Assembly (NCBI RefSeq): GCF_019977355.1
Contig: NZ_AP024655.1
Span: forward strand, 1,488,001 to 1,552,000
DNA from: Arthrobacter sp. NicSoilB8
GTDB taxonomy: Bacteria; Actinomycetota; Actinomycetes; Actinomycetales; Micrococcaceae
Direction of reading: 5' to 3'
DNA: 64,000 nucleotides
The notes under the pieces: model-generated
Databases searched by the model: none
What the model was told of the DNA's origin: nothing
Seen by the model: the letters and a program-made list of their open reading frames with translations, nothing else
Translations under genes and position numbers: made by a program
Part shown: positions 60,305 to 64,000 of the stretch, piece by piece
Position numbering within the stretch: position 1 is the stretch's first letter
How the letters are laid out: each line of letters starts with the position of its first letter

Positions 60305-60934
60305 ATGACACGCCCCACACCCAACACCGTCAACTTCATCGCCGCCACCGGCTACGCACCCCACGGACGCCCGCCGGCCGACCTCATCGACAAGAGGTTC
60401 GCTCCGATCTTTTCGCGGCTCGACAAGCTCAAAGCCAACCGCTCCGACGCGGAAACGCTGGTCAATCACCTAGCCGACCCGGCACGCGACCTCGAAGCCA
60501 CCGCAGCAGACGACGCCGCAGCAGCCGCAGCCATCGCCAAGGAAAAGAACGCCCCCGACCGGGTCAACGAAATCAAGCTCGCAGCCGACCGGAAACAAGC
60601 AGGCCTAAACCTCGCCGGATACGCCGAAGCAATCCGGGCAGTCGAAAACGAAGCCGAAGACCTCCGCGACAGCATCGCCCCCGACACGGCAGCACTCGAA
60701 GCCCACCGCGAAAAGATCCACGACATGGTCGAAGCCCTCCGGGAAGAACACGCGGCGTTCCTGCAAGCCGAATCCGTCCACCAGTGGAACACCCGCGGGA
60801 TCCTCCTGACGCGCCCCAACTACAACCCCCAGGACCTACTCCCCGCCCTCGCTGCATGGTCAGGCGCACAGCGCTACGAGTCAGCCCCAACCTCAGCCCT
60901 GTTCTCCACTCTCGCCGACACCCTCACCAACTAA
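60305..60934 (+). CDS. Hypothetical coiled-coil protein
   Basis: 209 residues, Ala/Glu/Asp/Arg-rich. Residues about 35-160 are predicted helical and coiled-coil-forming (KLKANRSDAETLVNHLADPA, then repeated EAEDLRDSI and ALEAHREKI). The C-terminus contains NTRGILLTRPNYNPQDLLPALAAWSGAQ. In size and composition it resembles scaffold or phage accessory proteins, but no family is identified. It lies in the same operon. Confidence 0.6.
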   Translation: MTRPTPNTVNFIAATGYAPHGRPPADLIDKRFAPIFSRLDKLKANRSDAETLVNHLADPARDLEATAADDAAAAAAIAKEKNAPDRVNEIKLAADRKQAGLNLAGYAEAIRAVENEAEDLRDSIAPDTAALEAHREKIHDMVEALREEHAAFLQAESVHQWNTRGILLTRPNYNPQDLLPALAAWSGAQRYESAPTSALFSTLADTLTN

Positions 60935-60946
60935 GGAACCAACACC

Positions 60947-61114
60947 ATGACCGAAGACATCGCAGACCGTAACCGCCGCATCCGCGCCAACCTCGCCGCC
61001 GCAGCAGCAGCACGCCCCAAGGTAGACAACCAGGGCAAGCCGCTCACAAAGAGCACGTTCCTTTATGACGACATGGGCCGCCTCATCACGGCGACCGCCG
61101 ACGACAACGGCTAA
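60947..61114 (+). CDS. Small protein, 55 residues
   Basis: ATG 60947 (AAGGA ribosome site 9 nt upstream) to TAA 61114. The start is EDIADRNRRIRANLAAAAAARP, and the end KSTFLYDDMGRLITATADDNG. The plausible ribosome site and tight spacing (12 nt after the previous stop) support coding. It is the last gene before a 253-bp non-coding stretch. Function unknown. Confidence 0.6.
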   Translation: MTEDIADRNRRIRANLAAAAAARPKVDNQGKPLTKSTFLYDDMGRLITATADDNG

Positions 61115-61367
61115 ACGCCCCAAGCAGGACCACCCGCCGATTCTCAGCCATCTGATGACCGGCGGGTGGCATCCCCGCCCCGGCACCCTGCATAGCCGTC
61201 GGCATAGTTACCATGCCTGTCCGCAAGGGTCATCAATCGACTTGGTTGATGACCCGCGGCGCGATACTCGTCTCTACGACGCTCTACAGGGGACTTTGGG
61301 GCATCTACCCACCTGAATATTTGAAGCGATTTGAGGCCCATCTGAGGCCGTTTGAAAGGAAGAATTT
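61115..61367. other. Non-coding segment with two hairpins and phased TGA repeats before terS
   Basis: Hairpin A: CCACCCGCCG (61130-61139) / CGGCGGGTGG (61160-61169). Hairpin B: GGGTCATCAA (61227-61236) / TTGATGACCC (61246-61255), extended outward by CCGC/GCGG. At 61312-61360 a TGA/TTTGA motif recurs five times at about 8-11-bp spacing. This could be an operon terminator plus a packaging (cos or pac) or origin-like region. Confidence 0.55.
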
Positions 61368-61658
61368 ATGAGTGCTGTAAGGGCACCGAATGGCCTTGGG
61401 CAGGCCGGCAAGAAACTATGGTCCACGGTCACGGACGCTTTTGACCTCGGAGAACATGAGCTGCTGGTGCTGCTCGAAGCGTGCCGAACAGTTGACACGC
61501 TCAACGAGCTGGACGCGGCACGCAAGGCAGAGGGCAGCGTCATAGATTCCCCGCATGGGAAGAAAGCACACCCCGCGGTTGTCGAAGCCCGGCAACAGCG
61601 CCTTGTGTTGTCCAAGCTGCTGTCATCGTTGGCTATCCCCGCTGAGGTGGCTGAATGA
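61368..61658 (+). CDS. terS: Phage terminase small subunit
   Basis: 96 residues. The pattern GLGQAGKKLWSTVTDAFDLGEHELLVLLEACRT...LNELD, then HPAVVEARQQRLVLSKLLSSL, is the compact terminase small subunit of actinobacterial siphophages. It binds the packaging site and recruits the large subunit. A GAAAGGAAG ribosome site is upstream. It overlaps the next gene by 4 nt. Confidence 0.85.
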   Translation: MSAVRAPNGLGQAGKKLWSTVTDAFDLGEHELLVLLEACRTVDTLNELDAARKAEGSVIDSPHGKKAHPAVVEARQQRLVLSKLLSSLAIPAEVAE

Positions 61659-61864
61659 TTCCGAAGCGTAAGGCCGTGACGGATGTTCCGGCGCGGTTGG
61701 CAGTCTTTGAGCCTGCCGACTGGGGAACAGTGTTTGAGTGGGCACGGGCCCGCCGCACGCACTTTGAGCCACTGAGGCGCACGGCATCGGCTCGATGGAT
61801 GGAACTCACCGCCGAATCCCACCGTGTTATCAGTGCCGTCCTGTTACGTGGGGAGCTGTCCTGA
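61655..61864 (+). CDS. Hypothetical protein, 69 residues
   Basis: ATG 61655 overlaps the terS stop and its own stop TGA overlaps the HNH ATG by one base. The text RLAVFEPADWGTVFEWARARR and HRVISAVLLRGELS is not a family I recognise. It is coupled within the packaging operon. Confidence 0.6.
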   Translation: MIPKRKAVTDVPARLAVFEPADWGTVFEWARARRTHFEPLRRTASARWMELTAESHRVISAVLLRGELS

Positions 61865-62166
61865 TGGCCGGCAAAAAGGATCCCAGGAATGATAGGCATT
61901 ACCGGGACTTGAGGGACCGGCTGAAGCGTAAGAGCGCCCGCGAAGGTGCACCCTGCCATATCTGCAAACACCCGATTGATTACCTCCTGTCTTACCCGTC
62001 TCCTATGGCTTTCCAAGCGGACCATGTTGACGCTATCGCCGCTGGCGGGGACGTCTACGGGGAACTGGCACCGTCCCACGCAGCCTGTAATGGCAGGCGG
62101 CAGGCTAAGCCGCTGGATCAGATGAAGCAGACGTTCGGGAAACTCAAAACGTCTAGGGAGTGGTGA
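61864..62166 (+). CDS. HNH endonuclease
   Basis: 100 residues from ATG 61864. The HNH motif is complete: CHICKHPIDY provides the first Cys pair, FQADHVDAIAAGGDV the His pair, and LAPSHAACNGRRQAK the Asn and His. In cos-type phages an HNH protein next to the terminase helps the large subunit cut DNA ends. It lies 3 nt before terL, fitting that role. Confidence 0.9.
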   Translation: MAGKKDPRNDRHYRDLRDRLKRKSAREGAPCHICKHPIDYLLSYPSPMAFQADHVDAIAAGGDVYGELAPSHAACNGRRQAKPLDQMKQTFGKLKTSREW

Positions 62167-62169
62167 GCC

Positions 62170-63588
62170 GTGCGGGTAGGTAATCAGAGGCCGCGGATTG
62201 AGCTGATCCCCGACGCCACATATTCGGCGGGGGATGAAGCTATCGAGCTGGCAGCGCTGGCAGGGCTGCACATGGACGACTGGCAGCAGCACGTTCTGCT
62301 GGGCTCTATGGGATTGCGCCCTGATGGGCGGTGGGCCGCGTCAACAGTTGGTCTCGTACTCCCCAGACAACAGGGGAAATCTGTTGTCCTGGACGCCCGG
62401 CAGCTCGCTGGGCTGTTCCTGCTGAATGAACCCCTGGCTATCTCATCGAGTCACGAATTTAAGACCACCAGTGAATCATTCCGGCGGATCCTCACCCTTA
62501 TTCAGGAAACCCCGGAGCTTGATCAGAAGGTATCGAAGGTTTCGACCTCGCACGGTAACGAGGGCATCGAGTTGAAGAACGGGAACCGGCTGCGGTTCAT
62601 CGCCCGTTCCGGCGGTTCCGGGCGTGGCTGGTCCGCTACGACCGTCTACCTTGATGAGGCTTACAGTCTTCAGAATAAGGAAATGGCGGCAATGCTCCCG
62701 ACGATGGCCGCGAACACCCTGCATGGCAACACTCAGCTATGGTTTGCCAGCAGTGCCGGTATGCCTAACAGTGAAGTCCTGTCGGACCTGCGGGAACGCG
62801 GGAAGAACCCGGCGTCGGAGCGCCTGGCGTACTTTGAATGGTCAGCACCAGATAACGCCGCGTCCGGTGATTTGGACGCCGCCTACCAGGCTAATCCGGG
62901 GCTTGGGATCCGCATGAGTCTTGAGCATGTGGAGAACGAGCGGGACACCCTTGGGGATGAAGAGTACCGGCGGGAGCGGCTTGGCATTTGGGCGAAGCTC
63001 GGAGGTGAGTCGGTGGTGCCGGCGGCTGTATGGTCCGACGCTCGGGATGAGGACGCACGCCCCGGCGACGTCGTGGCATTCGCTGTGGACGTGCCACCGG
63101 GCCGCGAGTCCACCACTATCTGCTCTGCATCACTCCTGGCTGACGGGCGGATCCATTTTGAAGTTGTGGACCGCCGCGAGGGCACGTCATGGGTTGCTAC
63201 CCGCCTTACTGAACTCAAGGAACGGTGGAAGCCTGTAGCCGTAGTGGTGGACGCCGGTTCCGCTGCTGGCGCTCTACTGCCCGACTTGCAGCGTGCACGG
63301 ATCCGCACCCAGCAAATCAGTTTGAGGGACTACGCGCAGGCGTGCGGGGCGTTCTATGACACGGTGATGCAGGGCAAGGCCAGTCACGTCGGGGAACCCG
63401 TCCTAGATGCTGCCGTGGACGCGGCACGGCAAAAGCACATCGGCGAAACGGCGTTCTACTGGACCCGCAAAAATGTTGTCTCGGATATTTCGCCGCTGGT
63501 CGGGTGCACCAATGCATTGTTTGGTTTGCAGTCGAAGGCAAAGCGGGCAAGCAACAGCATGACCGGGCGCGTCGTCGTGCTGTCCTAG
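62170..63588 (+). CDS. terL: Phage terminase large subunit
   Basis: 472 residues from GTG 62170. The ATPase has a Walker A variant VLPRQQGKSVVLDAR (about residues 62-76), the motif SSHEFKTTSESFRRI, and Walker B TTVYLDEAYSLQ (about 160). The nuclease domain starts VVAFAVDVPPGRESTTIC (first Asp) and continues VVVDAGSAAGALLPDLQ. It cuts and pumps DNA into procapsids. Length and motifs look intact, so it could be functional. A strong terminator directly follows. Confidence 0.92.
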   Translation: MRVGNQRPRIELIPDATYSAGDEAIELAALAGLHMDDWQQHVLLGSMGLRPDGRWAASTVGLVLPRQQGKSVVLDARQLAGLFLLNEPLAISSSHEFKTTSESFRRILTLIQETPELDQKVSKVSTSHGNEGIELKNGNRLRFIARSGGSGRGWSATTVYLDEAYSLQNKEMAAMLPTMAANTLHGNTQLWFASSAGMPNSEVLSDLRERGKNPASERLAYFEWSAPDNAASGDLDAAYQANPGLGIRMSLEHVENERDTLGDEEYRRERLGIWAKLGGESVVPAAVWSDARDEDARPGDVVAFAVDVPPGRESTTICSASLLADGRIHFEVVDRREGTSWVATRLTELKERWKPVAVVVDAGSAAGALLPDLQRARIRTQQISLRDYAQACGAFYDTVMQGKASHVGEPVLDAAVDAARQKHIGETAFYWTRKNVVSDISPLVGCTNALFGLQSKAKRASNSMTGRVVVLS

Positions 63589-63599
63589 ACCGAACCACG

Positions 63600-63635
63600 A
63601 AACCCCCGCCAGTCATCACGACGGCGGGGGTTTTT
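63600..63635 (+). terminator. Strong terminator immediately after terL
   Basis: AAACCCCCGCC (63600-63610) pairs with GGCGGGGGTTT (63623-63633) around a 12-nt loop, with a run of five T residues. Confidence 0.9.
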
Positions 63636-63694
63636 CGCTGTTAAGGCTGCACTGCCGGGAAACAGTACAGTCGTGCTAAATCTCCGCCGAAGGG

Positions 63695-63934
63695 ATGAGC
63701 ACGCGGGCTATCGCTCCAATAGTGGGGGCGAGCTTCAAGACTGTCGCCCGTGACGTCGAAGATTCCGTGTCAAATGACACAGCTACTCCAGTGCAGGGCA
63801 TGGACGGCAAGACGTACACCCGCCCCGAACCGCAACCCGAACCACTGGCGGCGCCTGCACCTAAACGCAGGCCGCCAACGGCACGGAAAAGCCCCGGACC
63901 AATGAAGGGTGCCGGGGCGGTTCCTACGCGCTGA
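63695..63934 (+). pseudogene. Truncated HTH/ParB-like regulator (C-terminal remnant)
   Basis: 79 residues from ATG 63695. The text STRAIAPIVGASFKTVARDV is the recognition-helix region and GMDGKTYTRPEPQPEP the tail of a common actinobacterial phage/plasmid regulator that normally has about 80 more N-terminal residues. The matching codons ISAEG upstream of the ATG are preceded in frame by a TAA (63677-63679), so the N-terminal part is missing. It may still be expressed as a short protein. Confidence 0.6.
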
Positions 63935-63943
63935 GGCAGGCCC

Positions 63944-64000
63944 TCAGTCCGTCACGCTGTACTTGGCAGCGAGGGCAGCAAGTGCAGTGCCCGCGGCGAG
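63944..64000 (-). CDS. Unidentified minus-strand gene (C-terminal 18 residues only)
   Basis: The complement of the right edge reads LAAGTALAALAAKYSVTD followed by TGA at 63946-63944. The Ala-rich hydrophobic end suggests a small membrane protein (holin-like), but the fragment is too short to identify. Its orientation is opposite to the terminase operon. Confidence 0.35.
   Translation of the reverse strand, partial: LAAGTALAALAAKYSVTD

Larger units (their letters stand above)
55226..64000. mobile_element. Integrative element (prophage or phage satellite), right end off window
   Basis: Begins directly after rseP, where ispG usually follows. It contains a serine recombinase, excisionase-like gene, RepA-like ATPase, tail-fibre-like protein, terminase small and large subunits, HNH nuclease, many genes under 75 codons, and repeats absent from the core genome. 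Codon and base usage look less GC-biased than the neighbours (more AT-rich intergenic DNA, more TTT/TAA). The left attachment site should lie in about 55,200-55,240. The right end is not in the window. Confidence 0.85.

Overview
The window is a high-GC chromosomal segment from an actinobacterium. Gene content and order (dusB-dgt-dnaG, rpsB-tsf-pyrH-frr-cdsA, dxr-rseP, a mycobacterial-type leucine catabolic cluster) and the frequent GTG starts fit Micrococcaceae, most likely Arthrobacter/Pseudarthrobacter. The genus is inferred, not proven.

Layout. 1-3.7 kb: minus-strand lipid and membrane genes (partial PlsC-type acyltransferase, DUF1295 protein, alpha/beta hydrolase) and a divergent berberine-bridge-type flavoenzyme. 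3.8-9.9 kb: YibE/F membrane protein, dusB, dgt, dnaG. 9.9-10.2 kb: two identical tRNA-Asn genes, each with its own promoter and terminator. 10.2-18.7 kb: a hypothetical gene, a repeat-rich intergenic stretch, a Bcr/CflA exporter, a holin-X/DUF3618-like protein, a CDP-alcohol phosphatidyltransferase, a DMT transporter, a GT4 glycosyltransferase, a CAU tRNA, an acyl-CoA dehydrogenase behind a large palindrome, and an M23-like protein. 18.8-24.2 kb: the rpsB-tsf / pyrH-frr-cdsA translation and lipid cluster plus a DivIVA-repeat protein. 24.3-30.6 kb: two sodium:solute symporter/DUF485 pairs flanking a LytS/LytR-type two-component system. 31.7-45.1 kb: branched-chain amino acid catabolism, with an Lrp/AsnC regulator divergent from bkdABC, then a TetR regulator divergent from an accD1-accA1-fadE-scoA-scoB-maoC-citE operon. 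Together these should convert branched-chain keto acids, and leucine in full, to acetyl-CoA and acetoacetate. 45.3-50.9 kb: CitA/CitB-type two-component system divergent from a tctCBA tripartite tricarboxylate transporter. 51-55.2 kb: lipase-maturation-factor-like protein, dxr, rseP.

From 55,226 to the right edge lies an integrative element inserted directly after rseP. It has a large serine recombinase, an unusual approximately 700-bp non-coding array of four promoter-terminator cassettes (the last enclosing a structured RNA of about 270 nt), an excisionase-like gene, several very small genes, a RepA-like ATPase, a tail-fibre-like repeat protein, terminase small subunit, HNH nuclease and terminase large subunit. 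A strong terminator, a truncated regulator and an opposite-strand gene follow the large terminase, where a normal prophage would have portal and capsid genes. This makes a satellite-like or decayed element worth considering.

The most interesting undescribed-looking signal is the 56,613-57,300 cassette array with its structured RNA. A second recurrent theme is a set of probable leaderless promoters in which a TANNNT-like -10 hexamer ends 6-7 nt before the start codon.
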